Source: Mesorhizobium sp. AR07
GTDB taxonomy: Bacteria > Pseudomonadota > Alphaproteobacteria > Rhizobiales > Rhizobiaceae
Assembly (NCBI RefSeq): GCF_024746815.1
Contig: NZ_CP080527.1
Coordinates: forward strand, 1-64,000
DNA: 64,000 bases
Reading direction: 5' to 3'
The notes beneath the pieces were generated by a model that saw only the letters and a program-made list of their open reading frames with translations, did not search any database and was not told the origin of the DNA. Made by a program: the position numbers and the translations under genes. This document shows positions 53,540 to 62,550 of this stretch, piece by piece. Each line of letters opens with the position of its first letter. Position 1 is the first letter of the stretch.

Positions 53540-54359
53540 CGGGTCCCCTCACTTTCCGAACAGTCCCACCGCCGACACGCTGCGGCTCGTAAGGTTCAAG
53601 CCCGGTCGGTTCGTTCACATTGTTCAGTCTCAGATTGAAGACGCAGGTTGCTTCGTTGCCGTTGCGCAGGGTCCATTGGTAATTGACCTTGTCGACGACG
53701 ATGTACGCGCCCTCGCGGCGATAATTCACAAGGGTCTCATTGCGCTCGCTGTCGACGACATAGATCGCCGGCACTTCCCTTGCCGGATCGAAGCGGAACC
53801 AGGTCTTCACGCCGTCGTCGTAGATCACGAGTGGCTTATTTGCCGACGACCCCTTGTAGGCATAGGACGAGTTGGCGTTTTCGGCCTTGAAACCCTGCCG
53901 GTTCGGCTGTGCCGCCCGGGCCCGGGCTTCGTCCATCAGCGCCGCGTCCGACACCTCTTCGGGATAGCGGAACTTGATCGCATAGACTTGTTGCGCAACC
54001 GGCCGAAACTCGCCGTTGAGGAAGAACACATAGCTGCGCTTGTTCGTCAGGACGTTGAGATTTCCGCCCGCATTCTTCTCGATCGGCTTCACAAACAGCA
54101 CATTGCCCTTCTTGTTGGGCTCGATGCTCCAGGCCGGGACGTCGCCAGCGCCGAGAGTTTCGATTTTCTCGTCATCGCCGAATTCGATCATGGTCGAGGC
54201 GCCATAGCTGGCCGGCACCGACACCACATCGTCCTTTTGATACCAGACGAAGCGAATGCGACTGTCACGAGATCCCGCCCGAGGGGTCTGTTCGGCAAGG
54301 GCCGGCTGAACCGCGCAAACGCCGAGCCCGATTGCCATCAGGATGGCGGCGACCTTCAT
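53523..54359 (-). CDS. virB9: VirB9 outer-membrane complex protein
   Basis: A 278-aa periplasmic protein with a signal peptide (MKVAAILMAIGLGVCAVQPA, cleavage after ALA). VirB9/CagX blocks are visible: RIRFVWYQKDDVVSVPASYG and NKKGNVLFVKPIEKNAGGNL, and the C-terminal WTLRNGNEATCVFNLRLNN. ATG 54359 overlaps the virB8 stop (ATGA); the longer open frame upstream lies inside virB8. Forms the outer ring with VirB7 and VirB10. Confidence 0.92.
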   Translation of the reverse strand: MKVAAILMAIGLGVCAVQPALAEQTPRAGSRDSRIRFVWYQKDDVVSVPASYGASTMIEFGDDEKIETLGAGDVPAWSIEPNKKGNVLFVKPIEKNAGGNLNVLTNKRSYVFFLNGEFRPVAQQVYAIKFRYPEEVSDAALMDEARARAAQPNRQGFKAENANSSYAYKGSSANKPLVIYDDGVKTWFRFDPAREVPAIYVVDSERNETLVNYRREGAYIVVDKVNYQWTLRNGNEATCVFNLRLNNVNEPTGLEPYEPQRVGGGTVRKVRGPDAISQ

Positions 54360-55087
54360 TGCGGTGTCTCCGCGGTGGGTGCCGGCGCCGTCTCCTGATC
54401 GCGCCGATATTCGAGCACCTGGAAGCCGAGCGGATTTTGAAAGCGGATCTCGTTTTTGGCCGGCACGCCGGTGTAGCGGAACCGGATCAATGACACCCAA
54501 TGCCGCTGCACGGTGTTCGCCTGGCTCTTTTCCTCCGTCATGAACCGGACCAGGGCCGTCCTCTGGTTGGGAAACGTCACCGACTTCACGGTCACAGCCA
54601 CGACGGTGTTTCGCCCGTACAGCACGACGGGGTTCGTCACCTTGTTTGCCGGGCTGAAAAGCTCGACGAGCTCCCTCGAGGCATCGCCGGCGCTCAGCAA
54701 TTGCGCGAGATCGAAGTTGTCCTTCAGCGCCTTCGGATCGTAGGTCTCGCGAGCCTTCACATAACGGACGATATCGAACATCCCCATCGACTCGTCCTGC
54801 TGCAAAGGACCGTCGGCTAGCGGCCGCTTGACCTCGACAAACCCGGTGGATTTGTCAACCACCACCATGTAGGGCTCATAAGTCTTGAGCGGCAGCGCAA
54901 GGATCAGCGCGCCCACCGCTGCAACGGCAATGACCGAGGCGACGCTTGCCACACACCACGCCAGAGATCGCGACCAGCGATTGCGGCGCGCGATATCTTT
55001 TTCCCAGATTGCCGCATCCACGTAGTACGGCAAGGGAGACTCGGTTTCCTTCGCCGGTCGCCCAGCGTTTTCCTTCACATCGCTCAT
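54356..55087 (-). CDS. virB8: VirB8 inner-membrane assembly factor
   Basis: A 243-aa protein: charged N-terminal tail, one membrane helix about 43-65 (LAWCVASVASVIAVAAVGAL), then the periplasmic NTF2-like domain (VDKSTGFVEVKRPL, KSVTFPNQRTALVRFMTEEK). It nucleates VirB9 and VirB10. 12 bases after virB6 and overlapping virB9. Confidence 0.92.
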   Translation of the reverse strand: MSDVKENAGRPAKETESPLPYYVDAAIWEKDIARRNRWSRSLAWCVASVASVIAVAAVGALILALPLKTYEPYMVVVDKSTGFVEVKRPLADGPLQQDESMGMFDIVRYVKARETYDPKALKDNFDLAQLLSAGDASRELVELFSPANKVTNPVVLYGRNTVVAVTVKSVTFPNQRTALVRFMTEEKSQANTVQRHWVSLIRFRYTGVPAKNEIRFQNPLGFQVLEYRRDQETAPAPTAETPQ

Positions 55088-55099
55088 TGGTGCCCCAAA

Positions 55100-56170
55100 C
55101 TATGCGGGATCCGTCAGCTTTCGGGAAAGCCGTGCATATTCCGCTGAATTCTCATACCTTTTCTGTGCGAGGCTCACGCGTGCCCGCTCGCGACCCGCCA
55201 GGCGTTCCTGCCGGGTGCTCCAGCCCAAGCGTCCCATCAGCCTGCGCTGACCGGCTTGGCCCATCGCTGCGAAGGCGCCGCCGTAGAAGCGCCCAAACGA
55301 AGGCGTTCCAATACCAATTCCGCCCGCGAGAGAGGCGGCAACGTTGGTGATTTGCGACAGCAGCAGCACGCCAACAAGGCAGATCAGGATCAGCGGCGCG
55401 GCTTCGGTCAAGGTCGTTGTCGCAGCGCCGTTCGACCGGTTGACCGCGTCGAAATAAGTCTGGGTGATCGAGATGAAGAAGGCACAGAATGCGTAGACCA
55501 GTATCTGCACACACATGTACTGCACGATCGCGGTTACCCAGCCGGCGAAGAACCGGGTCGTGTAGCCGAACAGCATAAGAATGATGAACACTGGGGCGAG
55601 CGCCAGCAAAAGCCAAAGAAAGATCTTCGACAGGATGATGAGGAAGATCGCATAACCGATGAGCAGCGCGCCGACGACAAGGATGATCGCCGCCAGCACG
55701 TAGCCGCCGAAGTTCAACACCCCAAGGCTCTTGATAAAGGCGGAGGTGGAATTGGCGAGCGAATCCCAGATATTTTGCAGGGCCGTCTGCACCGAGTTGA
55801 CGGAGTTCAGCCCGGCCGATGTCCCGGTCACATTGGCCGAAACGCTCGTCAGAAGGCTGTTCCCGATCGCGGAAGGTGTCTCATTCGCGAACGAATAGGC
55901 ATATGTCTGAAAGTCCCCCCAGCTCGTCGCCAGAGCGTAGATGACGAAGGCGCGGAACAGGCGCCAGACCATCTCTTTTCCCGATCCGGTCGAGGTTCCC
56001 TGCCAGATGCCGATGGCCCAGAATATCACGTACAGCGTCAGCATCAGGCCGGCGACGCCCACCTGTCCGCCGCCGGTCAGGGCCGACGCCAGGTTCTGGT
56101 AGGCTTGCGATACATAGTTATTGCCGAACTTGTCGACCTGTTGCAGAAGCGTCGTGATATTGAAGTTCAT
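55100..56170 (-). CDS. virB6: VirB6 polytopic membrane protein
   Basis: A 356-aa TrbL/VirB6 protein with at least five hydrophobic helices (about 39-57, 152-176, 179-200, 212-236, 250-272) and a basic C-terminal tail rich in Arg. VirB6 forms part of the inner-membrane channel contacting the T-strand. ATG 56170 overlaps the lipoprotein stop, giving coupled translation. Confidence 0.88.
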   Translation of the reverse strand: MNFNITTLLQQVDKFGNNYVSQAYQNLASALTGGGQVGVAGLMLTLYVIFWAIGIWQGTSTGSGKEMVWRLFRAFVIYALATSWGDFQTYAYSFANETPSAIGNSLLTSVSANVTGTSAGLNSVNSVQTALQNIWDSLANSTSAFIKSLGVLNFGGYVLAAIILVVGALLIGYAIFLIILSKIFLWLLLALAPVFIILMLFGYTTRFFAGWVTAIVQYMCVQILVYAFCAFFISITQTYFDAVNRSNGAATTTLTEAAPLILICLVGVLLLSQITNVAASLAGGIGIGTPSFGRFYGGAFAAMGQAGQRRLMGRLGWSTRQERLAGRERARVSLAQKRYENSAEYARLSRKLTDPA

Positions 56171-56400
56171 TTTTTCGCCGTCCCACCTGGAAACAGAGAT
56201 GGATCGCTATTGAGTGCCTTCATCGGACCGCACTCGAATGGCTTCTTCGCTTCTGTTCTTGGTTCGGGCGCCGCGAACGCCATCGGCTGCATCGGTCCCT
56301 CGTCGCGCGAGCATGGAGCCTTGAGCGGCTTGTGGCCGCACCCGGAGGTCGCGACAGCGCCAATGATGGCGGCCGCTGATAGAAGAAAGCGCACCGTCAT
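56167..56400 (-). CDS. VirB7-position lipoprotein
   Basis: A 77-aa protein with a lipoprotein signal (hydrophobic stretch then ATSGCG, lipobox Cys 21). Two further Cys are present. It overlaps virB5 at its start and virB6 at its stop (ATGA each). In position and size it fits VirB7, the outer-membrane anchor for VirB9, or an exclusion lipoprotein such as EexN; sequence alone cannot decide. Confidence 0.7.
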   Translation of the reverse strand: MTVRFLLSAAAIIGAVATSGCGHKPLKAPCSRDEGPMQPMAFAAPEPRTEAKKPFECGPMKALNSDPSLFPGGTAKK

Positions 56401-57110
56401 TGGCCGGACTTGTATTCGAGCCCCCGCGAGGCCTGCGTGATCAGGTTCATACGATCGATGTTTTCCTGGTTGGCGGCAGCCGTAGCGGTGTTCACCGCGC
56501 CGATCAACTCGTTCACGGTCAGACCCGTTTGCACCATGATCTGGCTGTTCTGATCGATCGAGCCCTTGATGTCCTGCGCCGTGCCGATCCGTTGAGCGCC
56601 CGACTGAAAAGCGCTGGAACGAGTCTTCACCCCATTTTGCGAGGAGTCCACCAGCCCGGTAACAGTGGCCGCGACGTTCACCAGGGCGCTGTAGTTCTTA
56701 TCCATCTGCGTCGTCTGGCCATTGATCAGGCCCGAAATGGTTTTCACCAGCTGCAAGCCATTGATCATGTTCGAAACGATGCCCTGCGATCCATTGCCGA
56801 GGCCGGCGAACGACAACGAGCCGCCCGAGATCACGCTACCAAGCGAAGGCGCGTCCCCCATGGAGAAGCCGCCATTGCCCAAGGCCATCTGCGCGAGTTG
56901 GCCGGCTTGGCTAGACCGGTCGCCCGTGACGGCCTGCAGCGTCTTTTGCGTATAGTTCATGATGTTGCGGTCGGTGCTGAGGATCTCGCTCGTGGCCGAT
57001 GCAATCTGCCGAGCCTGTTCCAGATTAGCCTCGTCGATCGTAGGCACTTGCGCAAAGGCGATACCGCCAAGGCCAAGCAAAAGTGCCGCTGTTAACGGAA
57101 TTCCACGCAT
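56397..57110 (-). CDS. virB5: VirB5-like pilus-tip protein
   Basis: A 237-aa secreted protein (signal peptide MRGIPLTAALLLGLGGIAFA) of alternating helices and Gly/Ser-rich loops, with Gln/Asn-rich repeats. In the virB5 position of the operon and with VirB5/TrbJ-like helical composition. Residues about 168-218 align without gaps to the C-terminal part of the upstream gene at 57122-58018, so the two are paralogous in that block. Confidence 0.72.
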   Translation of the reverse strand: MRGIPLTAALLLGLGGIAFAQVPTIDEANLEQARQIASATSEILSTDRNIMNYTQKTLQAVTGDRSSQAGQLAQMALGNGGFSMGDAPSLGSVISGGSLSFAGLGNGSQGIVSNMINGLQLVKTISGLINGQTTQMDKNYSALVNVAATVTGLVDSSQNGVKTRSSAFQSGAQRIGTAQDIKGSIDQNSQIMVQTGLTVNELIGAVNTATAAANQENIDRMNLITQASRGLEYKSGQ

Positions 57111-57121
57111 AGCGCTTTCTC

Positions 57122-58018
57122 CTATTGAGCCTGATATTGCTTGACGGCCGACATCAGTTCGTCGGTCGTCATGGTCACGGGAGCGCTGTTCGCGTCCCTT
57201 TGGATTTGCGAAAGCACGGGCGAGACGTTTTCAACCGTGTCGGTCGTGCGCGGCGCCGTGCATGCGCTGTCCGTCGAGGGGCAGCATGGGTTGCCGGCCG
57301 TGCCGCCGCTCATAGCCCCGGGACAGCTTGTCGAGCCACCCGAGCCAGGCGGCGGGCCCGAGCCAGGCGGCGGGGACGCGGGAGTGGGCACCACCAGTCC
57401 GGAGGATCCCCGACCCGTCAGTGTGGCAGTGCCGATGTTTCGCACGTTGAAAGCTTGGGCGAAGAACCCGGTTGCCTGGATCACCTCGTTGAACGTCAGC
57501 CCGCCTTGGGCGCGGATTGCGCTGTTGCGGTCGAAGGCTTCCATGACCGTTTTGTCGGTCCCGATATCCTGCCCCATGGTCTCGAAGGACTGCTTATTGG
57601 GGGCCACCGTTGACATGCTGCCGTTCATGCCCCCTAGAACCTGACCGGTGATATCCAACTGGCCCCTTTCGCCGGCATTGCCGCCGACAGCGCCCGATCC
57701 CGACCCGGTCGAGGCGAACGCCGAAGAGCCCTTGATGTCCGGATTGGCCTGTTCCAAGGACGCCCGGCCACTCGCCGGATCGACCGAAGCCTTCGGGCTC
57801 TTCACGTCCTGCGCCTTTTTGGGTGTCGTTACCGAGCAATTGACGCCCTGCGTGGCGGACTTCGTATCCTCCTGGATGAGCTTGATCTGAACCTTGTCGG
57901 CCTTGTCCTCGCTCCGCTGCGACAAGATCGGGCTGTCAGAAACCGGCACGGCCGCCATGGCCGTCGATCCCGCGAAAATCGTCACAAGGGCGACCGTCGC
58001 GCCCATGATGGTCTTCAT
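57122..58018 (-). CDS. Secreted VirB5-related T4SS protein with Pro/Cys-rich tail
   Basis: A 298-aa exported protein (signal MKTIMGATVALVTIFAGSTA). ATG 58018 overlaps the virB4 stop (ATGA), deciding the start. Residues about 144-195 (SFETMGQDIGT ... DRNSAIRAQGGLTFNEVIQA) match the end of the neighbouring VirB5-like protein without gaps. After that comes a Pro/Gly repeat (PPPGSGPPPGSGGS) and a Cys-rich stretch (CPG ... CCPSTDSACTAP). Probably a surface or pilus component; not part of the canonical twelve Vir proteins. Confidence 0.65.
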   Translation of the reverse strand: MKTIMGATVALVTIFAGSTAMAAVPVSDSPILSQRSEDKADKVQIKLIQEDTKSATQGVNCSVTTPKKAQDVKSPKASVDPASGRASLEQANPDIKGSSAFASTGSGSGAVGGNAGERGQLDITGQVLGGMNGSMSTVAPNKQSFETMGQDIGTDKTVMEAFDRNSAIRAQGGLTFNEVIQATGFFAQAFNVRNIGTATLTGRGSSGLVVPTPASPPPGSGPPPGSGGSTSCPGAMSGGTAGNPCCPSTDSACTAPRTTDTVENVSPVLSQIQRDANSAPVTMTTDELMSAVKQYQAQ

Positions 58019-60432
58019 TCCGGGTCCCTCCCAAGAAAGATTGGCAACCAAACCTCCGGATCGTCGCCCACGCGCGCGCGCAGCGCGTCGAGCTCCTGAA
58101 CCGTCTCAATTCGACCGGAGAGGATCTTGATCGCGTCAGGCATCGCGCCCAGATTGAGGCGCGCAATGACGCTGTCCTGGTCATGCTTGATCAGGAATTT
58201 GCGGGCTTCGGGCGGGGTTTCGCGGATCCATTTGATCTCGCGCTCCGACAGCCCGAACGCCCTGTGCGATTCCTCGTCGGCCTTCGGGTTGGGGAAAAAG
58301 ATATTGGTCGGCGTCTGTTCGATCAGCGTGTTGGCGATCGATGACTTCACAATATCCGCCGCTGACTGCGTGCCGAATCCAATGATGCCATTCAGCTTAC
58401 GAATGGTTTTCAGCTTGTCCTTGATGAAGTAGCTGAAAATATCATTGTCCAGCAGCTTCCAGCCTTCATCGAGGAAGATCATGACCGGTTGCCCGTCAAG
58501 CAGCTCCTCGATGCGATGGAAGATATAGAGCAAGGCCGCCGTGCTGGTCGTTGCGTCGCTCAACACGCTCGTCATGTCGAAGCCGAAAATGGACGACATC
58601 GAAAACGAGTCTTCCGCGTTGTTGAACAACCAACCGCGCTGATCCGGCCTCATCCATGGCTGCAAGCGCGAATAGAGATCGTCATCGCCGGCGCGCATCG
58701 CACCGCGCAACAGCTCGGCGAACTCCTCCATGGTTCGACCTTCGGACGGCGCGCTCGCCACCTGGGCGATCGCGTTGCGGATGACTTGCTCCTCGCGCGT
58801 CGAGTGGGCGTGTCCGTCGGATCGACGCAGCATGAAGCTGAAAAGCTGGAAGAGAAAATCCCGGTTGCGCGGCGTATCGGGCAGGCGCAACGGATTGAAG
58901 CCGGAAGGCTCCCCGGCCTTCAGAACCTCATAGCGGCCGCCAAGCGACCGCACGAAGATATCCAGGCCGCGGTCCTTGTCGATCATCACCAGCTTGGGGC
59001 GCGGCGTGATGCGCTGCGCCTGTGCCGCGAGAAAGCCGAGCAAGACCGTCTTGCCGGAGCCCGAGGGACCGTTCAGAGTGAAATTGCCGAGGTCTCGAAC
59101 ATGGAAGTTGAAGAAGTAGGCCGTTTGCGACGTCGTCTCGAGGACGCTTATGGGCGTTCCCCAATGCACCCCGCCAGCCCGGCCGCTCGGATAGTTATGA
59201 AAGGCGGAGAAGCCCGCCATGTTCTTCGATGAGATCATCGACTTGCGCGCGACATAAGCGAAATTGCCGGGCAGGCTGGCCCAGAACGCAGGTTCACAAT
59301 TCAGGTCCTCGCGAACCCACAGGGCGGACACCTCCGTCAGCGCCGTGCCGACATCGGTCACGCAGCGCGCCACGTCGTCCATGGTTTTCCCGAGGCACAG
59401 CACCGTCAGGTGATGCAAGCCATAGAGCGCTTCCGAGGACAGAAGCTCATCGCGCGCTTCACCGAGTTGATCGGCCACGATCGAACCGGCTTCATCCGAC
59501 ATGTCGATCTTGCGCCCGACCCGCTCCATCTGGGTCAGCGCCTGGGGCTTGTCGATGATGGCGAAGGATTGCGTGACGATGAATTCGTGCGGCACCTTCA
59601 GCATGGGGTTGAGCATCCCCGGTCCCGTGATGGAGGGGTACTCGCCGACCGAAATGATGGCGCCATATCGCGTTTCGCCAGGGAACGCCCCGCGAATTTC
59701 CAGCGCATTCGGGCCGAAGAACAGCCGCTTCGTCGCTAGCGCCTCCGCGAGTTTCATGCGCGGCAGCGCCATCGGCCGCGGAAATCCGCCATTGACGAGC
59801 TGCACCAGGAATTCCAGCGGCTCGGAATGCCAAACGTCACTGCGCTTGACGACGGTGAGAACCCGCGCGCCATACGCCTGCAGGCTCTCTCGGACGGCTT
59901 TCATCACGTCCGTGAGTTCGATCAGCGCCCGCTCCTCGCTCGAAGAGCGACCGTCCGCAGCCCTTCGTCCCAAAAGCTTGCGGATCACGAGATCCGCCGT
60001 CCCGACCGTGCCCTGCAGCTCGCGCCGCACGATCGTCAGGTAGATATCGTTCACAAACATGCGCTGTGTGCGAAGGGCCGCCGTATATCGCGCATCCAGC
60101 TCTTGGCAGAACTTATTTTCGAAGCTCGACTCGATCGCGGGCTTCACCTCGCGGCGCACGATATGCGAGTAGATCGCATAGCGGGAATTCGCCAACCCCC
60201 GAATGAGATCGTTGCGGCCGAGCAGGCGCGAATTGATCTCGGCGATATCGATCGTCTCGAAGCACAGTCCGCTCATGTGAACGAAGGACATCAACATTCC
60301 GTCCTGCGTCTTGATCACCTCGTCGGACACATGCCGTGAATAGGGTATGTGAGCCGAAACCGGGTTTTCCCGACGAGATACGGCCCCGAAACTCAGTTCA
60401 TCACGAAGAGCCCGCGCAATTGCCACGGTCAC
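58015..60432 (-). CDS. virB4: VirB4 ATPase
   Basis: An 805-aa CagE/TrbE/VirB4 ATPase. Walker A GPSGSGKT at 455-462, Walker B VMIFLDEGWKLLD, and the C-terminal box TNIFFPNPKADEE. GTG start overlaps the virB3 stop (GTGA). It powers pilus biogenesis at the inner membrane. The length is usual for the family. Confidence 0.93.
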   Translation of the reverse strand: MTVAIARALRDELSFGAVSRRENPVSAHIPYSRHVSDEVIKTQDGMLMSFVHMSGLCFETIDIAEINSRLLGRNDLIRGLANSRYAIYSHIVRREVKPAIESSFENKFCQELDARYTAALRTQRMFVNDIYLTIVRRELQGTVGTADLVIRKLLGRRAADGRSSSEERALIELTDVMKAVRESLQAYGARVLTVVKRSDVWHSEPLEFLVQLVNGGFPRPMALPRMKLAEALATKRLFFGPNALEIRGAFPGETRYGAIISVGEYPSITGPGMLNPMLKVPHEFIVTQSFAIIDKPQALTQMERVGRKIDMSDEAGSIVADQLGEARDELLSSEALYGLHHLTVLCLGKTMDDVARCVTDVGTALTEVSALWVREDLNCEPAFWASLPGNFAYVARKSMISSKNMAGFSAFHNYPSGRAGGVHWGTPISVLETTSQTAYFFNFHVRDLGNFTLNGPSGSGKTVLLGFLAAQAQRITPRPKLVMIDKDRGLDIFVRSLGGRYEVLKAGEPSGFNPLRLPDTPRNRDFLFQLFSFMLRRSDGHAHSTREEQVIRNAIAQVASAPSEGRTMEEFAELLRGAMRAGDDDLYSRLQPWMRPDQRGWLFNNAEDSFSMSSIFGFDMTSVLSDATTSTAALLYIFHRIEELLDGQPVMIFLDEGWKLLDNDIFSYFIKDKLKTIRKLNGIIGFGTQSAADIVKSSIANTLIEQTPTNIFFPNPKADEESHRAFGLSEREIKWIRETPPEARKFLIKHDQDSVIARLNLGAMPDAIKILSGRIETVQELDALRARVGDDPEVWLPIFLGRDPE

Positions 60433-60737
60433 ACCCGATAACTGCGCGCACCCCAGAAGCTGGCGCTTCGGGGCGGCGTCTTTCGTGAACGAATGAACAT
60501 GATCTCGATGAACATGGGATCGCGCATGATCGCGATCCTGGCGACCGCATAGAGCGGCACGCAGATAGAGAGCATGACCAGATTATGGGTTGCAAGGAAC
60601 ACGACAGCGGTCAGCACGCCGATGAACCCCGCGAGCTCGTAGGGGATACCGAGCACCGTCGGCGCTCGGGTCAAGCCCTTGACCAGCGGAGTGATCAACA
60701 ATTTGGGCTCGCCAGGATCGAGCCGGCCGTCTGCCAT
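60429..60737 (-). CDS. virB3: VirB3 inner-membrane protein
   Basis: A 102-aa protein with KLLITPLVKGLTRAPTVLGI and a double hydrophobic helix (about 33-72), matching VirB3. ATG 60737 is chosen because the longer open frame runs antisense-free but into virB2 and shows no VirB3 likeness there. It lies five bases after virB2 and overlaps virB4. Confidence 0.88.
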   Translation of the reverse strand: MADGRLDPGEPKLLITPLVKGLTRAPTVLGIPYELAGFIGVLTAVVFLATHNLVMLSICVPLYAVARIAIMRDPMFIEIMFIRSRKTPPRSASFWGARSYRV

Positions 60738-60742
60738 GCCGA

Positions 60743-61051
60743 TCACCTTCCGACCGCGGATTGAAAGAATTCGACGATCTGGGCCGAGCCGAAGACCAGC
60801 ACGATACCCAGGACCCAGCTTCCGGCCACAAACCATGACAGGCGTGCCGCCCAGGCCATGAAGCCCATGAAAATGCAGAACAGAACCGCCAAAGCCGTCG
60901 CGATCGGCCCGGTCAGGGTCTGCACCAACGTCTGCAGCGTGCTTTGCACCGGCTGGAGATTTCCGCCCCCAGCCATCGCCTGCGTTGCCAAGAGCATGAG
61001 CGGCATCGCCACACCAGTGCTGCGTGCAGCAAACATCTTCCACAAGGTCAT
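60743..61051 (-). CDS. virB2: VirB2 major pilin
   Basis: A 102-aa pilin precursor: signal region MTLWKMFAARSTGVAMPLML then ATQAMAGGG (cleavage after AMA), and two hydrophobic helices (about 47-66 and 71-90), as in VirB2/TrbC. ATG 61051 is preceded by GAGGAG at eight bases. Shorter than Agrobacterium VirB2 by about 20 residues but within the family range. Confidence 0.88.
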   Translation of the reverse strand: MTLWKMFAARSTGVAMPLMLLATQAMAGGGNLQPVQSTLQTLVQTLTGPIATALAVLFCIFMGFMAWAARLSWFVAGSWVLGIVLVFGSAQIVEFFQSAVGR

Positions 61052-61063
61052 CAAAGCTTCTCC

Positions 61064-61921
61064 TCAGTCAAAGTTTTGCACCATCCCGCCTTGCCAGACC
61101 GGCGCCGTCGCTTCGCGAGACGTCATTGTGCTGCCATTGCGGGAGTTGGTGCGGGATGTCGGATCATTTCGTTGATCCGCTGCGCCGGCCGCAGCCGGTT
61201 GAACGCCGGCCAGGTCAAGGCTCACCACCCCGGTGGGCATCACTGCCTCAGACCCGACCGATGGCCATTGGTAGAAATCGTTGATGACGTTGGCGACGTA
61301 GCCAACCGTCTCGGGGTAGGGCGGCACGCCCTTATATTTGAGAACCGCGATCTCGCCGGCATTGTAGGCGGCGAGCATGTATATCGGGTTCGGAAATTTG
61401 CGATGCAGATCTCGCAGAAAGCCGATCCCGCCTTTCACATTATCCGCAGGATCGCAGATATTGACACCGTAGCTTACCGCCGTGGACGGCAGAAGCTGCA
61501 TCAGGCCATAGGCCCCTTTGGGCGATAGCGCGCCGGAATTGAAGCGGCTTTCGGCCCGGGCAACCGCGAGGACGAGGGGCGGGGCAAAGCCTTGCTGGCG
61601 CGCGACCGCTTCGACGATCCGCTGTCCTTCGTCCTTCGACAGGGCAGCGACGCCGGGGCATGGGTTGTCAGCCAAGGTCGATGTCACCGTAGCGGCCGCG
61701 CGGTCAGCACCTCCCGCCGCAGCGATCCGCTGCACGTCCTGGCTTTCAACCTGGTAGGCCGGCATCACCCGGCCATTCACGTCGACGGCAGCATTAACGC
61801 TGCGCGTGGCAGGTGCCGTAACTCGGTCCTGGAATTTCTGCGAAGCTTCCTGTGCAGACGCCGCTTGGCACGTCGCCAGGATCGCACCCGCTGCAAGTAC
61901 CGTTCTGCGGGATCGAATCAT
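61064..61921 (-). CDS. virB1: VirB1 lytic transglycosylase
   Basis: A 285-aa secreted protein with signal peptide (MIRSRRTVLAAGAILATCQA). The SLT domain is clear: AVARAESRFNSGALSPKGAY then GLMQLLPSTA, and YMLAAYNAGEIAVLKYKGVP, with the catalytic Glu in AESRF. It opens peptidoglycan for channel assembly. First gene of the virB operon; 89 bases separate it from the divergent TrbM-like gene, which should hold both promoters. Confidence 0.9.
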   Translation of the reverse strand: MIRSRRTVLAAGAILATCQAASAQEASQKFQDRVTAPATRSVNAAVDVNGRVMPAYQVESQDVQRIAAAGGADRAAATVTSTLADNPCPGVAALSKDEGQRIVEAVARQQGFAPPLVLAVARAESRFNSGALSPKGAYGLMQLLPSTAVSYGVNICDPADNVKGGIGFLRDLHRKFPNPIYMLAAYNAGEIAVLKYKGVPPYPETVGYVANVINDFYQWPSVGSEAVMPTGVVSLDLAGVQPAAAGAADQRNDPTSRTNSRNGSTMTSREATAPVWQGGMVQNFD

Positions 61922-62010
61922 TAAAATAATCCTGCGCCGTTGCCGATTCGGGAATGCTGAATTAATACAATGAATCGATGAACTGCAATCGAGAAAATGA
62001 GGCAGACACA

Positions 62011-62550
62011 ATGAAAATGAGCAAGGTTCTTCCCGTTGTGGCGTTTTTGCCGACCTTGGCGGCTCTGTCCCCGGCGCCGGCCCATGCTGATGATTTTGGC
62101 TGCAAGGTCTTGCTGTGCATCCTCAACCCGCAGGGTTGGGCGAGCGTCGGGGAATGTGTGCCTCCGGTCGAGCGCGCTTTCCGTATGGTCGCGCATGGGG
62201 AGCCCTGGCCCCAGTGCCCCGAGGCCGGCAGTTCCGGTCGCATCGGATATGAGAAATTCAAACCCTGCCCAGACGGCACGATCGCCCTCTCGCCCGAGAC
62301 GGAATCGAGCGGGAGCGACAACAGCTCTCGCTCACAAACTGTCTACAAGCCCGACAATAACGGCGCTTTCTGTGCTGCGCGGAATGCAACGAATGCCTCT
62401 TGGGACACGAACCCGAGAGGTTCGGGTTACGGTGCGCGTCCAACATCGGCCGTGACGCGGCGCGAGCAGAGGACGGAGCCAAACTATCTCGATCTCACAA
62501 CGACCGACGGCAAGCAACGGTTCTGGTTCAATCTGAGCAGGTATCAATAA
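62011..62550 (+). CDS. TrbM/KikA-type secreted protein
   Basis: A 179-aa exported protein (signal to about 24, ending APAHA). The mature N-terminus FGCKVLLCILNPQGWASVGE then CVPPVERAFRMVAHGEPWPQ has the Cys-Leu-Leu-Cys and Cys-Pro-Pro pattern of the TrbM/KikA/MpfK domain, a T4SS-associated periplasmic protein. ATG 62011 rather than 61978 gives the intact signal peptide. Its stop overlaps the ATG of the next gene by one base; divergent from virB1. Confidence 0.78.
   Translation: MKMSKVLPVVAFLPTLAALSPAPAHADDFGCKVLLCILNPQGWASVGECVPPVERAFRMVAHGEPWPQCPEAGSSGRIGYEKFKPCPDGTIALSPETESSGSDNSSRSQTVYKPDNNGAFCAARNATNASWDTNPRGSGYGARPTSAVTRREQRTEPNYLDLTTTDGKQRFWFNLSRYQ

Noticed and set aside
55256..56440. 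A 394-codon plus-strand frame over virB6 and virB5
   Set aside because: Arg/Asp/Gln-rich shadow of well-supported minus-strand virB genes.
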